Source: Paraphoma chrysanthemicola (lineage: Eukaryota; Ascomycota; Dothideomycetes; Pleosporales; Phaeosphaeriaceae). From it: a DNA stretch of 64,000 bases. The DNA lies in assembly GCA_020744225.1 (NCBI GenBank), contig JAGMWG010000013.1:62001-126000 (forward strand). Direction: 5' to 3'. Shown one piece after another: positions 44,925 through 58,068 of the stretch. Numbering within the stretch: position 1 is the first letter of the stretch; each line of letters opens with the position of its first letter. Under the pieces are notes generated by a model that saw only the letters and a list, made by a program, of their open reading frames with translations, did not search any database and was not told where the DNA came from. Made by a program: the position numbers and the translations under genes.

Positions 44925-46861
44925 ATGACTCGAAATCATCCCCAGTTGCGCAAGACCGCTTCCAATGCCGACCTCTACTCCGATCCGTCACCACCACAAC
45001 GCCCGCTGCGCCACGCATCTTCTACCATCTCGCGCGCACATACGACGGCATCGCTGCCACGCCGTCCATTCGACTGGGCCAAAAGGCCATCGGTAGACCC
45101 CGCAAACAGACGATTCGTCAGAGAGGAAACAGAGGAGCATGCGCGGGAAGCATGGAGCAGACAGGATAGGCATGAGGTCAGGAACAGACACAGCATTGCT
45201 GCACCATACCCCAACCTCATCGATATTGATGAGGACGTTGTCAAGCCACAGAACCCGCCTCCTGTGCCACCCAAGATTCCCGAACTGCCCATGGTTAGAC
45301 CTCTCGCGGTCAAGCACGAAGAATCCAAGGTTGCTCGTGGCGTCCCATCCCATCCCTGGCACCCCGTGCCTGCGAGGTCCAAGGAGGATGCCGCCAAGTA
45401 CACCAAGCCATTCACGGACTTCATGACGGCAAACCCTACCATATTCCACGCCGTCGATACAGTCGCAAAGGACCTAGAGAAGGACGGATATAAGAAGCTC
45501 TCGGAGCGCGATACCTGGGACTTGAAGGCTGGCGGCAAGTACTATGTCGTACGCAATGGGACCTCGCTCATCGCCTTTGCTATTGGCGAGGGCTACGCTG
45601 TGGGCAATGGTGCCGCGATTGTCGCTGGACATATCGATGCGCTTACTGCGAAGCTGAAGCCCATCCCCAAGCTGCGCACCAAAGCAGGCTACGTTCAGCT
45701 TGGCGTCGCGCCCTATGCCGGTGCACTGAGCGATACATGGTGGGATCGTGATCTCGGCATTGGTGGACGGGTCCTGGTCAAGGAGGGTGGAAAGATCGTG
45801 TCGAGGTTGGTCAAGCTGGACTGGCCGATTGCCAGAATCCCTACGCTTGCTCCACACTTTGGCGCCGCCGCAAATGGTCCCTTTAACAGGGAGACTCAGA
45901 TGGTTCCTATCATTGGACTGGACAACTCTGACCTCGGAGCTGCTAATGGTCAAGGCGAGGAATGGAAAGCGAGCGTGCTGGGTGGCCCAGGTGCATTTGC
46001 CGCCACTCAACCCGAAAGGCTTGTCAAGGCCATCTCTGGCGAGCTGGGAATCACGGACTGTAAGCCAACTCCACCTTGAAGCAATGTACGAAGCTAACTT
46101 GCCCCTCAGACTCTACCATCGTCAACTGGGAACTTGAGCTTTTTGACACGCAACCTGCTCAGACTGGCGGCCTTGATAGGGAGTTCATCTTTGCAGGCAG
46201 GATCGACGACAAGTTGTGCAGCTGGGCGGCCGTACAAGCACTAATCAACGCCGACTCGTCCCTCTCCAGCTCTTCACAAATCCGCATGGTCGCCCTATTC
46301 GACGATGAAGAGGTGGGCTCTCTCCTCCGCCAGGGCGCACGCGGCAACTTCCTTCCAAGCATCATGGAACGCATCGTCGAAGAGTTCTCCAACGCCGGCA
46401 AGGTCAAGGGTACCCTCAGCAGGACATACGCAAACTCCTTCCTTGTCTCCAGCGATGTCATCCACGCCGTCAACCCCAACTTCTTGAACGCTTACCTCGA
46501 GAACCACTCACCACGCCTCAACGTCGGCCCTGCCGTGTCCGCCGACTCAAACGCACACATGACGACCGACGCCGTCTCCACCGCGATCCTACAGCGCTGT
46601 GTAGATCGCGACATCGGAGTCCGAAAAATCGATCCAAAGCTCCAAGTCTTCCAAATCAGGAACGACTCCAGGAGCGGCGGCACAGTCGGACCGATGTTGA
46701 GTGCCGCCACTGGTATTAGGGCGATTGACTGTGGCATTCCGCAGTTGAGCATGCACTCTATCCGCGCTACGACGGGTAGTTTGGATCCTGGTCTTGGCGT
46801 GTTTACGTTTCAGAGCTTTTTGGAGAATTTTGAAACGGTTGATGCGGAGTTTAAGGAGTGA
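44925..46861 (+). CDS. M18 aspartyl/vacuolar aminopeptidase (Ape1/Lap4-like)
   Basis: Exon 1 (44925-46059) and exon 2 (46110-46861) flank a 50-bp intron (GTAAGC...GCTAAC...CAG); the product is 628 residues. M18 metal-ligand and active-site motifs: AGHIDALTAKLKP (first His/Asp), DDEEVGS (Glu pair), and SNAHMTTD near the C-terminus (last His). An N-terminal extension of about 150 residues precedes the peptidase core, with basic and Pro-rich sequence. In yeast the vacuolar member has an N-terminal propeptide for the Cvt pathway; an equivalent role here is inferred. An in-frame upstream Met at 44718 would add 69 residues. Confidence 0.9.
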
Positions 46862-47823
46862 GGTTTTGGAAGGTGGGGGTTTGGAGTATGTGCTTGGGTG
46901 TGTAGGGATTAGGGATCAGGGATCATGTAGTTTTGTGCTGCTGTATTGATGTGATTGAGTGAATGTGACATTTTGAATAAGCTTGTTGAGATTTTTGGGA
47001 GGGGATGTTTTGGTGTTGAGTATTTTCTCGTGCAATTGCCATGCCAAATTTCCCTTCCTTCATTTGCCAGAACTGTTGCGTTCCTTACATATCTATTTTT
47101 CCCTAGCGACTATTTTTTTTTTTGAAATTGGTCACATCGCCATCTTCGTTCTTCTCTTCATGTTTCCTTTCACTCCATCAAATGTAATCAACGTGGCAGA
47201 CAATATAGACGTCGTGTCATTTCAAAGCCTATCTTCCGCTTACTGCTTTTTCCAAGACCTCCCTGTTCTTGGCAATCTTGCTAGTTCCGAGAGTTGTACA
47301 CTGCACAAGGTGTACTACTATCAAAGTCGCCGTCGAGGTCCCTGAAAAGGAACATTGTGTCTAGACAGGCGAAGTTTATATACATTATTATACTGCAATT
47401 GATTTGACCTGTGTGTGAGGGAAGAGTCGATAGTGCACGCGAGCGCCTTTTTGTCAACTCATTCATTGTAGATATAGCCCCGTTGTCCTCCACGATCAAG
47501 CAAAATTAATGACAATTCGCATGCGTGTCCTGGGGGGTTTTTTTTTAACTAGGTAAAACGATTCCAGTGAAAACGCGTACGATGGGCTTGATCTCTAGGA
47601 TACCATGCACCAGTTCTAATTGCGTCGGCAGGATACGACTAGAAGGTAGAGAAGCGATACAGAATACTTCAAGAATGTGTTAGTACATTGCCCACATACA
47701 ACCATACCAGTCATGTGAACTATTCATTCCTACATCAGTTCTTCCCAATACGGTAACGACTACTCACCCCTCCCCCCTCCACCTTCCTTCTCCTCCCTTT
47801 CCCTTGTATTCCCTTTGAAGCAA
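46862..47823. other. Intergenic, no supported gene
   Basis: Contains homopolymer runs (T tracts near 47110 and 47540) and a pyrimidine-rich stretch at about 47766-47815. No coding frame beyond 120 codons and none with motifs. Confidence 0.45.
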
Positions 47824-48249
47824 TTACCCAGGCCGTCCACCCGCCCACCCTGTCCCCGGATTCCAACTCCCCGCACTCCTCGCCCCTTGCCACGGCCCCG
47901 GTAAATTCAACCTCTGATCTCGCGGACCAGGTACATTATCATGAGGCTACGGTCTTCCGCCGACTGGGTTGAGACCGTGCCCACTTGACGGTGTGTGCTG
48001 GAGATAGTACGGTCTGCGCGGGTCGGAGGTGTTGTCGTTGGCTCGGGTTTAGTCGCGGGTTGGGTAGTGTTGGGCGGGAGGGTGTGTGGGATGAGTTGCA
48101 TGGTTCTGTTGGTGTGATCCGGAGGGTTGATGGTGCTGGCCTGCTTGCGAAGACGGATGGAATCGTGAGGGTGTGCTGGCCTGTTGTTTGGAGGTTGAGG
48201 ATTGAGCGGGCGGTAAGGGTGGTAGTGTTCTTGAGGGCTGATTGGACAT
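47824..48249 (-). pseudogene. Small Gln/Pro/His-rich gene with two nonsense codons
   Basis: From the ATG at 48249 (MSNQPSRTLPPLPP) one reading phase stays protein-like for 141 codons to a TAA at 47826. It is rich in Gln, Pro, Ser, His, then Gly/Trp/Arg. It is interrupted by TAA at 48049-48051 and TAG at 47947-47949. Each would become a Gln codon by reversing one C-to-T, and both lie in CpA context. I see no GT-AG pair that removes both while keeping phase. The protein family is not recognised; it could instead be two short unrelated frames. Confidence 0.4.
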
Positions 48250-49010
48250 GTTTTGAGGAAGTTGACTGTGGTTATATGGATCTTTCGGCTTGTGGTTTGG
48301 ACGTTGGTTGTTGAGTGCTGGTATGCGCAGGAATTCAGTAGAGGTTTTATTGTAAAGGATCAAGTAGATATGATTCAGTGTAAGGGAGGACGTAGAAAAT
48401 ATATAGACCCCAGCATTCAATGTCCTGACTGCTGCTCTTCGTGAAGACTGCTGCAGAAGTGTGACATGAGACTCGAATATTGTTTGACACTCCAACAAGA
48501 CTTGTTGTGTGAAATACGCCATTGAAATATCAAGCCATTCACGATCTATACTAGTGTCGATCAATCGGCACGGTCAGTATATTCTTGAAGTGGTGTAAGA
48601 TTACGTACTGACAGCACCAGCATATTCCACATGTCACTGTGTGACTCCGGTGTGAGCACTGCCATATCGCCAAATCAGGTCCACGATCATAGCATATATC
48701 CGCGCGATGAAATATTCGAGTTTTTCTACCTACAGAATGGACTGAGCGGAATTGAGCGATAATGTACAATATCGAAATGCAGTGTATGAACTTCAGAAAT
48801 TAGCCAGCTTCTACTAAATCGTGTGAAGAAATGCTAACGCGTAGGTAATAATGGACACTAGGCTGATGAAGCAGTGTAGCACGTGAAAGCAGTTGCAATA
48901 AGTATTTGGAATTCAAGTAATTCATCTAGCGGCAACGCCCTCTCAAACGGATTACCGGACATGGCACACAACCGTACAATTAATCAACTCCGCTCCACAG
49001 GCACAACTAG
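48250..49010. other. Intergenic, no supported gene
   Basis: AT-richer sequence with only short frames and no motifs. Confidence 0.4.
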
Positions 49011-49217
49011 TCACTCCCTAGCGCCTGTCACCACCTCTTGGAATCTTTGGTCGTGTTGGCCACGGCCCAGTAGATTCAGCTGGACTGGTCGGATGTAAGG
49101 CAGACGAGCTCTCTCCATAAGGCTATTCATCGGGTGGAGAGTGTAGCCGTATTCTGGGGTGTCAAGTCTGTAGCGAGGAGGGCGTCGAAGGTTCGGATCG
49201 CTAGTGTAGCTGTCCAT
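49011..49217 (-). pseudogene. Small gene fragment, copy 1 of a decayed family
   Basis: A 68-codon frame (MDSYTSDPNLRRPPRYRL...) with the core GYTLHPMN and a second block LPYIRPVQLNL. Similar cores occur at 49916-50173 and 50658-50786 on the same strand. The nearest upstream ATG in another phase (49238) suggests a frameshift near the start. Not matched to any known family. Confidence 0.35.
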
Positions 49218-49915
49218 GCGTCTGTCTGTTACAATCTCGTGGACGATCCGACATGATTGATAATTAGAGTCACTATGTAGAAAGTGATTCTGTAAAGAGC
49301 CACACTTGTTTTTGAAAGACTTGGAATGAACGACGATAATGCTTGGAAATGATCCTTGAGGTATGCGATGTCGTAGTACACATGAGAAAGACAGGATTTT
49401 GTTATCCTCGTCAGCATTGAGTCTCAAGACAGTCATATGATCTCACGCCGACCACTAAGTCGCTTCATTTCTTCACTTTGCTGGCGAAAATTGTATGACG
49501 TGCACTATCCATACTTCTTCCCGGCGCACAACCAGCGCCACCACCCCCCATAAGCTTGGTGTACGTGCTCAATCACTTCAGCTAAATTGATATGCTCGAA
49601 AAATCATAGAGCGTGTTCACATCACAGCGATGAAGAGCTATAGGCACGAGCATACTGCTTTCTCGAACAATGTCATCAGCTTTGACATATTAATTGTCAG
49701 GAAAAGAACATGAACGCAAACGTAGAGAGAAAAACAACTATAGCAGTATTACACAGGGAGTTTGAGTGTGTAAAGAGTTGATTGTAGGGTGATTGGAGCC
49801 AAATGGGCTGGTTATATACATGGGCTGGGACGTCAGGTGACTACCTTCCAACAAGCAGAACACAGCCCCTCCACTTCAGCATAATGCTGTGTTCCACAAT
49901 TGGCTTGTACAAGCA

Positions 49916-50173
49916 CTACCTTCGTTGCCAAGACCCATGTGGATAAGACCTACTCCCTATATTGCCCGGTCCAGCATACATGCCATTCCCGCCAGGGTAT
50001 CGCTGCATAGGTGGGCGCACATTCTCCATACCTAATCTGAGATGAACGTCTCGGATGCCAGGCAGATGTTCTTAAGTCCGGTACCGGCCCCTGCTGTAGC
50101 GGGCGCCGTCCATGGGATGAAGCCGATAGCCAGTAGGGTCATCGTGTAGGAAGTATCCAAGACGTTCCGGCAT
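49916..50173 (-). pseudogene. Small gene fragment, copy 2 of a decayed family, with one nonsense codon
   Basis: From the ATG at 50173 the phase reads MPERLGYF, then GYRLHPMDGARYSRGRYRT, hits TAA at 50072-50074, and continues as EHLPGIRDVHLRLG and a Gly/Arg/Tyr-rich tail to TAG at 49916. The part after the TAA aligns with copy 1 (LP-x-IR-x-V-x-L-x-L), so the stop appears to interrupt one gene. Function unknown. Confidence 0.4.
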
Positions 50174-50657
50174 TACGAAGTAGGGTATCTCTCAATGCAA
50201 GGATTATTTGTAAAATGCTAGTTAGTGTCTTTGGAAGTGCTGTTGTTTTGAAACTGCTTGTACGATGAAAGAGTGCGGTGTGGAGATTGTAGACAGATAA
50301 GATCGAAAAGCGATGGGGTTTTATGTCGAGTGATGGTCACAGTGTAGAGTGGGCATTCAAAGTTTGCAAGTGAATCGAAACCGACGTCACGCTTGTCAAT
50401 ACATGCCATTGAAGAGTGTGTAGTCAGCTACCTGTCAACCTTTGGGGACGCACATATTCACAACGAAAAGCATTGATATTCAACGCCAATCACATGTTTT
50501 GTCTCCCTTCTATGACCTTCTGACACTGCCAAGATTGATATGGGCATATTCCCCAACTGATCTTCCCTGGCCTGCACACAGGCTGTTCTCGCTGGTGAAG
50601 ATACGTTTTTCTACCACAACAACTCTTTATGGGCATAGGAAGACCAGAATTGCTGCA

Positions 50658-50786
50658 TCAAAAGCCTGGTGACCTAGCTGAGGTCTCATATTGATCTCTC
50701 CTCCTTTGTGCGCCATCCATGGAATGGAGTTGATAGCCAATGGCGTCTCGACTTTCGATATCCTCGGAGGGGCGCTGGTGTTATGA
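50658..50786 (-). pseudogene. Small gene fragment, copy 3 of a decayed family
   Basis: The minus-strand phase reads RPSEDIESRDAIGYQLHSMD, then GAQRRRDQYE, to TGA at 50658. The DNA aligns with copy 2 over about 45 bases around TCCATGG(A/G)ATG. No start codon is evident. Confidence 0.35.
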
Positions 50787-50869
50787 GATGGGGCGAAAAG
50801 TGCTGATTGCTCTCGTCCATGGCGCAAGAGCAAAGATGGCTCACACCTAACTTTGTACTATTAGTTCAT

Positions 50870-51243
50870 TCAGACGAACAGTACATTGTCGATCTTCTGC
50901 ACCGTGAAATCAATTACCAGAACCGCTTTGTCCGGCTGTTGTGATGTGATACCAACACCGCCAAGGCGAATACTGGCAGCTTCCTTACCCGTGCCATCAG
51001 AAGCGTCGGATCCATGTCTCTGGTACGATAGCACTTCGATGATGGGGTAAACATCGACGATGGCTGTGAAGGCTTTCGACCTACCGCGACCCAATGAGGG
51101 ACAGATGACTGAGTCTTTCTATAAACCTGGAGAATGAACCAAATAGTCCCGAGGTCATCATGTGTGGTGTAAGGTTTGATCGCGGTTTTATATGATGCGA
51201 AGGAGGCTCGAACGTAGAGGCTTATGAAAGTGGCTTGAGGCAT
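50870..51243 (-). CDS. Possible small gene or fragment, unknown
   Basis: The start MPQATFISLYVRASF (51243) and the end ...VLVIDFTVQKIDNVLFV (stop 50870) lie in different phases. A change of phase near 51100-51130, either an intron ending at TTTATAG (about 51119) or an indel, would join them. Codon use looks protein-like in both parts. No family recognised. Confidence 0.3.
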
Positions 51244-53134
51244 TTGCCAAACGCAGAGTGAGGTGCCAGATTCTCATGCGCGAAACTGAGTGTCCTGTCA
51301 GCATCGCAATTCGGTATCTTGAGTTTGCTGACATATTTAGCCATCGACGCTTTACAGTTGTTTGCCAACAGCTTTACTATTACAACTCAACATGTTAAAT
51401 CTAGTAGAACCCCTTTGTTAGTTGTAGAGGAACTATGGCTGTCGAATCCAGATTGTCGCAACCTGAAAATCGAAATCGTGAGGTCCCATGTCGATCTTTC
51501 TGTAGGCTCCCACGGTGTTAGAGCTCTCGTCACGATGAGATGTTGACTTGCACGAAACCCAACGAGCCTACTACTTTCCATCTAAAAGATTACACATGGT
51601 TCGCATAAGTCATCGATTTGTAGACATTTGTGTACTCGATCAGTTGGTCGATGTATGTATGCGATGGAACGACTTGCATGTGAAGCATAAAAGAACCAGA
51701 CAATTTGCGCTCGAGGAGTGTTGTTCTCGGAAGGGCTATGACGTTGACCAAGAGATGATTGGTCATATTCGGAAGGTATGGACTGTAAGATCACGGAGGG
51801 CACTTTCCCCAAAATAAGAGGTCTAGAGCGTCATATTGAGTGAAGTGAACCAAAACAACATGTGACAGCATCGACTCTATGTCTGCTATGAAATTCTGGG
51901 AGATCTGCCGAGGCGCATTGGATGAACCCTGAACCATGGTAATGAACCTCCGAGAGATTCTCAATATTAGTCTGCACAACACACCCAGCGGAGTCATCGT
52001 ACTAATCGCAATATTTTGTTATTCCGCGTCGTCATACTAATCAGGAGTAAATGCTTACGTTTACGGACGTACAAGGATTGTTGAGAGCGAGGCCGAGACT
52101 GGCTCGCGACGTGAATCGCGGTCGGCGTTTGAGCATGTCCGACATACCGCCATGGACCACACTTGGCGGACCAAATCTTGCTCCATTCGGCCCTTCTATT
52201 CTTCGTGATTGACAACAACAAAGGCCCGACGAAGCTTGTCGCGAGCGCATTGTACCGGAGGTGAGATTCTCTGCACCTTCGAGAAGCTCTCATCTATCTT
52301 ACAGGAGGGGTTCATTCCGAGCAGTCGCTTCCTAGAAGAACCGAATCCCCGACTGCTGCTGTTAATGTCACTGCCTCAAACATGCGCAGACGTCTCCTTG
52401 AAGAAAACCACTGAAGTCGTGTTTTTGCGTGCCATGGGTAGTGGCGCTGATTATCTTCTGAGAATTACGAAAATATGCCTCAAAGCTCCGACACGCCCAA
52501 AATTTCGTCCTGACTGGATCCTCGGCCGAGCCGGACACAGAGCTCGATGTACAATTCCACCATAGGTGACGATCAGATGCGCTTGGTCCCGCAACGGCTT
52601 CGAATGTGGCTGAGACTAGCTCCGACTTTGTCATATCGCGCACGTTTCCAAGAGCCGAAAAGACCCAACCTGGCGGACCTCTTGGCGATAATCCCGACTA
52701 AGGGACCGTTGGCCTATCAAACCGCGCGACATATCAAGATGCAAACTGTAGACCCTTGTGAAACTTGTCCGTGCTCGGTACCCGCGGTCCCCTCGTTGAT
52801 ATCTGAGACCCACGTCTGTACATGGTGCACTAAGCTCACGGCGCGACAACGTGGTGAAGTGGAAAAGCTTTCGGAGTTTGGCGGCTGAGTTCGAGTCTTT
52901 GTGAACGGCTGGACAGACCAGGTCTCCACTCAAGCTGCGCGTCTTGTAGTCCTCATCCCTACCGGTACTTGCCGGTTATCAATTTGGTTCAAGTACATAG
53001 AGTTCTCACAGTACCTCACTCCTTTCTTCGTCACTAACAGCAGTTTTTGGTAATTCTCACCACCTCCTCTTGCTCACTCTGAGACGACTCGACAAGCACT
53101 TTACGTCACAACTGAGATCCTCGAGAGAAGCAGC
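51244..53134. other. Intergenic upstream of the ABC transporter
   Basis: A 75-codon plus frame (51319-51546) ends in a protein-like stretch but has no motif. The rest contains only overlapping short frames. The transporter promoter should lie near 52950-53134. Confidence 0.4.
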
Positions 53135-56100
53135 ATGTCGATAGCAGCTGGGACGGGGGAGTCCATCCTCCGGACTCTCTCGCGCACCTTCTCTGGGAAG
53201 TCACGCAATGACGAAGACATAGAACGGTACGAAGAGGACATCACAGATGCAGATTCGGCAAAAACAAGGGTCGAAGAATGGAGACTGGCGGCGCAGGTCA
53301 AAGAAATGCAGCTCAACGACCACTCAGACGGCCGCAAGCTTGGTGTAACATGGAAGGACTTGACCGTGAAGGTCATACCGTCGGATGCCAGACTTCACGA
53401 GAATGTTCTGAGTCAATTCAACATCCCGCAACAGATCAGAGAGGCACGGCAAAAGCCTCAGCTCACGACGATATTGGATGCCAGCTCTGGCCATGTGAGT
53501 CCGGGTGAGATGCTGCTGGTGCTAGGCAAGCCTGGTTCTGGCTGCACGACGTTACTGAAAATGTTGGCGAACAAGAGGAAAGGGTACGTCGCGCACACAA
53601 ATCACAGCGCACTGCGAGCATCGGGTTGACAAGGAGTAGATATGCGTCCGTTGAAGGCGACGTACATTACGGTTCGCTTGATGCCAAGCAGGTACAGCCA
53701 TACAAGGGCAGTATTGTCATAAACACCGAAGAGGAGCTTTTCTACCCCACACTTACGGTCGGAAAGACCATGGATTTCGCGACTCGCCTCAACATACCGA
53801 ACACCCTACCCAAGGACGTCAGTAGTCGGGAAGATTATCGACAACGCTTCAAGACATTCCTCCTTGACTCTATGGGCATAGCTCACACTGAAGAAACCAA
53901 GGTCGGCGATGCCTTTGTACGTGGAGTTTCTGGAGGCGAAAGAAAACGTGTCTCAATTATCGAGGCGCTCGCCACACGCGCCAGCGTCATGTGCTGGGAC
54001 AACTCGACCAGAGGACTTGATGCGTCGACAGCCCTTGAATACACGCGCGCATTGCGATGCTTAACAGACGAGATGGGTCTGGCTACCATTGTCACGCTTT
54101 ACCAAGCTGGTAACGGCATCTACGATCTTTTTGATAAGGTCCTCGTGCTCGATGAAGGGAAACAAATTTACTATGGCTCCCGTGAAGAGGCACGTCCTTT
54201 CATGGAGTCGCTTGGCTTTGTGTGCCGCGAAGGAGCGAATGTCGCTGACTTCCTCACTGGAGTCACAGTACCAAGTGAACGAGAGATCAGACCCGACTTC
54301 GAGACGCGTTTCCCTCGAAACAACATCGAGATGCATCAAATCTATCAACAGTCAGATATCAAGACTACTATGGACCGTGAGCTTGTGTATCCTTCCACTG
54401 AAGAGGCCAAAACCAATACGCGCTTATTCGAAGAAGCTATACACAAGGACAAGTCGCCTCACCTTCGGAAATCATCGCCAATGACAGTATCATTCATGCA
54501 GCAGGTCCGAGCTAGTGTTACACGACAATACCAGATCATTTGGGGAGACAAACCGACCTTCATCATCAAGCAAGGATCGACCATTGTGCAAGCGCTCATT
54601 GCGGGTTCATTGTTCTACAATGCACCGGACAACTCTGGGGGCCTCTTCATCAAGAGCGGCTCCCTCTTCTTGGCGCTACTTTACAATGCTCTGTTAGCCA
54701 TGTCTGAGGTCACAGACGCTTTTGCCGGGCGTCCGATTCTGGCAAAGCATAAGAATTTCGCATTCTACAACCCTGCCGCATTCTGCATCGCACAAATCGC
54801 CGCGGATGTGCCAATACTCATGATGCAAGTCACTACCTTCCTCGTAGTACTGTATTGGATGACAGCCCTGAAAGCAACAGCTGCAGCTTTCTTTACATGC
54901 TGGTTCATCGTATATGTGGCCACATTCGTCATGACAGCATTCTTTCGGATGATCGGTGCCGCATTCCCCAACTTTGATGCTGCATCGAAGGTATCCGGCT
55001 TCGCCACCACAGCATTGATCTTGTACAACGGCTATCAGATACCGAAGCCTGAAATGCATCCGTGGTTCGTCTGGCTATACTGGATCAATCCTATGTCGTA
55101 CGGATTTGAGTCTCTCTTGAGCAACGAATTCGAGGACACCATCATCCCCTGCGTTGCCAACAACTTGGTACCAAATTTCCTCCCACAGTACCAGAACAGC
55201 TCGCATCAAGCTTGTGCAGGTGTCGCGGGCGCCCCAGCTGGCGCTACATCACTCACTGGAGAGCAGTACTTGGCGAGCCTGTCATACTCTCCGTCCCATA
55301 TCTGGCGCAACGTCGGTATTCTCTTTGCTTGGTGGGCGTTGTTTGTTGCTTTAACAATCTTCTTCACCCTTCGATGGGATGATGCCGCCGGATCTACTGG
55401 CGCTCTCTTGATTCCACGCGAGAACCGCAAGAAAGTCACTCATATTCTTGCTCCTGCCGATGAGGAAGCCCAAGCGACGGAGAAACCACCTGCTGCATCC
55501 GCAGGTGGAGAAAATGCCAACAACGAACACGCAGGAACCAGCCTTGTTCGGAACACGTCTATCTTCACATGGAGAAATCTTTCGTATGTCGTGCAGACGC
55601 CGTCAGGTGATCGGACCCTTCTAGACAAGGTCAACGGCTACGTCAAGCCAGGCAGTCTTGGCGCATTGATGGGCTCTTCGGGAGCTGGCAAAACGACACT
55701 ATTGGATGTGTTGGCTCAAAGAAAGACCGACGGTAAGTCGGAAGAGATAAGTGTATCTTAACAATCCAAAGCTAATTTTCTAGGTACTATCCACGGCGAG
55801 ATCCTAGTCGATGGCCGTCCGCTCCCCGTATCCTTTCAGCGTTCTGCAGGCTACTGCGAGCAACTCGATGTTCATGAGCCCTTCTCGACCGTGCGAGAAG
55901 CTCTCGAGTTCTCTGCACTCCTGCGACAGAGCCGCGACATTCCCCGAGAGGAAAAGCTTGCCTACGTCGATACTATCATTGACCTACTTGAGCTGCACGA
56001 CCTAGAACATACCTTAATTGGAAGGATTGGTGCGGGTCTCTCCGTCGAGCAGCGCAAACGTGTCACCATTGGCGTTGAGCTCGTCTCTAAGCCTTCTATC

Positions 56101-57565
56101 CTCATCTTTCTGGACGAACCCACCTCGGGCCTCGACGGACAGGCCGCCTTTAACACGGTGCGCTTCCTGAGGAAGCTCGCCGACGTCGGACAAGCCGTTT
56201 TGGTGACCATCCATCAGTAAGTGCCTTCGTAACGAGCTTCTGTGATCCTGTGCTAATCAATCAACCCGCAGGCCAAGCGCACAACTCTTCAGCCAATTCG
56301 ATTCACTCCTTCTTCTCGCGAAAGGCGGTAAAACTGTTTACTTCGGCGACATTGGCGACAATGCAGATAAAATCAAGGAGTATTTCGGACGTTACGAGGC
56401 GCCATGCCCTCCTGGCGTCAACCCAGCTGAGCACATGATCGATGTCGTCACTGGCACACACAAGAGCGGCAAATCCTGGCATGACATCTGGTTAGAGTCC
56501 CCCGAAGCGGCTCGCATGCAAACTGATCTCGACAACATAATCACCGATGCCGCGAACAAGCCGCCTGGCACCGTGGACGACGGACATGAGTTCGCCATGA
56601 GCATGTGGGACCAAATCAAGATTGTCTGTCACCGCACGAACGTCAGTCTTTATCGCAACATCGATTATGTCAACAACAAGTTCGCGCTTCACATTGGCAT
56701 CGCTCTTTTCATCGGATTCTCTTTCTGGCAAATCGGTGACTCTGTTGGAGAGCAACAACTCGTCCTATTCGCCATCTTCAACTACATCTTCGTCGCCCCG
56801 GGTGTCATTGCCCAGCTGCAGCCTCTTTTTATTGAACGCCGCGATATCTACGAGACTCGCGAGAAGAAGTCAAAGATGTACTCGTGGGTCGCGTTCGTGA
56901 CCGGCCTAATCGTCTCGGAGATCCCATACCTCATCGTCTGCGCCGTCTTATATTATGTCTGCTTCTACTACACAGCTGGTTTCCCTTCTGCATCCAGCAA
57001 GGCCGGTGCGACCTTCTTCGTCATGCTCATATACCAGTTTATCTACACTGGCATTGGCCAGTTCGTCGCTGCGTATGCGCCCAACGCTGTCTTTGCATCG
57101 CTCGTCAACCCACTCCTCCTCGGTACTCTTGTCTCTTTCTGCGGTGTCCTTGTGCCGTACTCACAAATCCAACCGTTCTGGCGCTACTGGCTGTACTACC
57201 TCAATCCATTCAACTACCTCATGGGCTCTTTACTCGTCTTCGCGGATTGGGACTGGGACATCAAGTGCAAAGAATCCGAGTTCGCGCTTTTCGATCCGCC
57301 GTCGGGCCAGACGTGCGCGCAATACTTGGACGCGTGGATGAATGGACCTGGAAGCCGCAACAACTTGGTCAACCCCCTAGATACGGCCGGATGCAAGGTG
57401 TGCCAGTATAACCGTGGTGAGGATTACCTGTACACGCTTAACTTGACGGAGCATGTCCATGGCTGGCGAAACGCGGGGATCTGCGTCATCTTTGCGATAA
57501 GCTCATATGGTATGGTGTATCTGTTGATGAAGTTGAGGACCAAGGCGAGCAAGAAGGCCGAGTAA
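53135..57565 (+). CDS. PDR-type ABC-G multidrug transporter
   Basis: Four exons (53135-53583, 53640-55732, 55784-56216, 56272-57565) with introns of 56, 51 and 55 bp, all GT-AG and phase-consistent, give 1422 residues. The order is NBD1-TMD1-NBD2-TMD2. NBD1 has Walker A GKPGSGCTT (131-139, Cys replacing Lys as usual in PDR), signature VSGGERKRVS and Walker B CWDNSTRGLDAS. NBD2 has canonical Walker A GSSGAGKTT, signature LSVEQRKRVTIG and Walker B FLDEPTSGLDG. Each TMD has about six helices, and the second extracellular loop holds paired Cys and Asn sites. It should export hydrophobic compounds across the plasma membrane; substrates may include drugs, plant defence compounds or sterols. All motifs are intact. 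Confidence 0.95.
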
Positions 57566-58068
57566 GCCAATAAAGACCTAACGTAGCACCTAATTATCTG
57601 TACTGTTGAAATTTGTTCTGGAGCATGGATTTGGCGTTGGATAACAATAACAATAACTAGACTGTATATACCTCTGCAAGAAACTAGACTGGATAGACTA
57701 GGCGTTTACATAATATTCATAATGTTTGTTTCAAACACGACCGACGACTTCGAATCATGCCAGATCTGTTGAGAAGTTAAATGGGCAATTTTCGTGTCGT
57801 AACAATTCACTTATTACACCGATCGCTCTCAAAAGGATCATGGGAAGAAGATACGCGTAGGCCGGCAAAGATCGAAGCCATACCTTCTCACTCAATGAAC
57901 CATACTCTACTTGGAATAATCAACCCAGGTACGAACAAGGGGCCAATTGCGACACTATGAGGACTAAAAACTTCGTCTTACCTTAATCAAATGCCTGACA
58001 CGAGCTTCTGTATCAAGATCAATACTAAGGCGAGGAAGAGTGACAAACTGTTGTATTCATATACCGCC
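57566..58068. other. Intergenic between convergent genes
   Basis: AT-rich 3' flanks. No gene or obvious repeat. Confidence 0.5.

Noticed and set aside
48049..48564. 171-codon frame starting upstream of the Gln/Pro-rich gene
   Set aside because: The first 105 codons look like leader sequence; only the part from 48249 has a steady protein-like composition.
52782..52787. CCGCGG as a possible PDR-type response element upstream of the ABC transporter
   Set aside because: The flanking bases do not match the TCCGYGGA consensus, and it lies about 350 bp from the start codon with no second copy.
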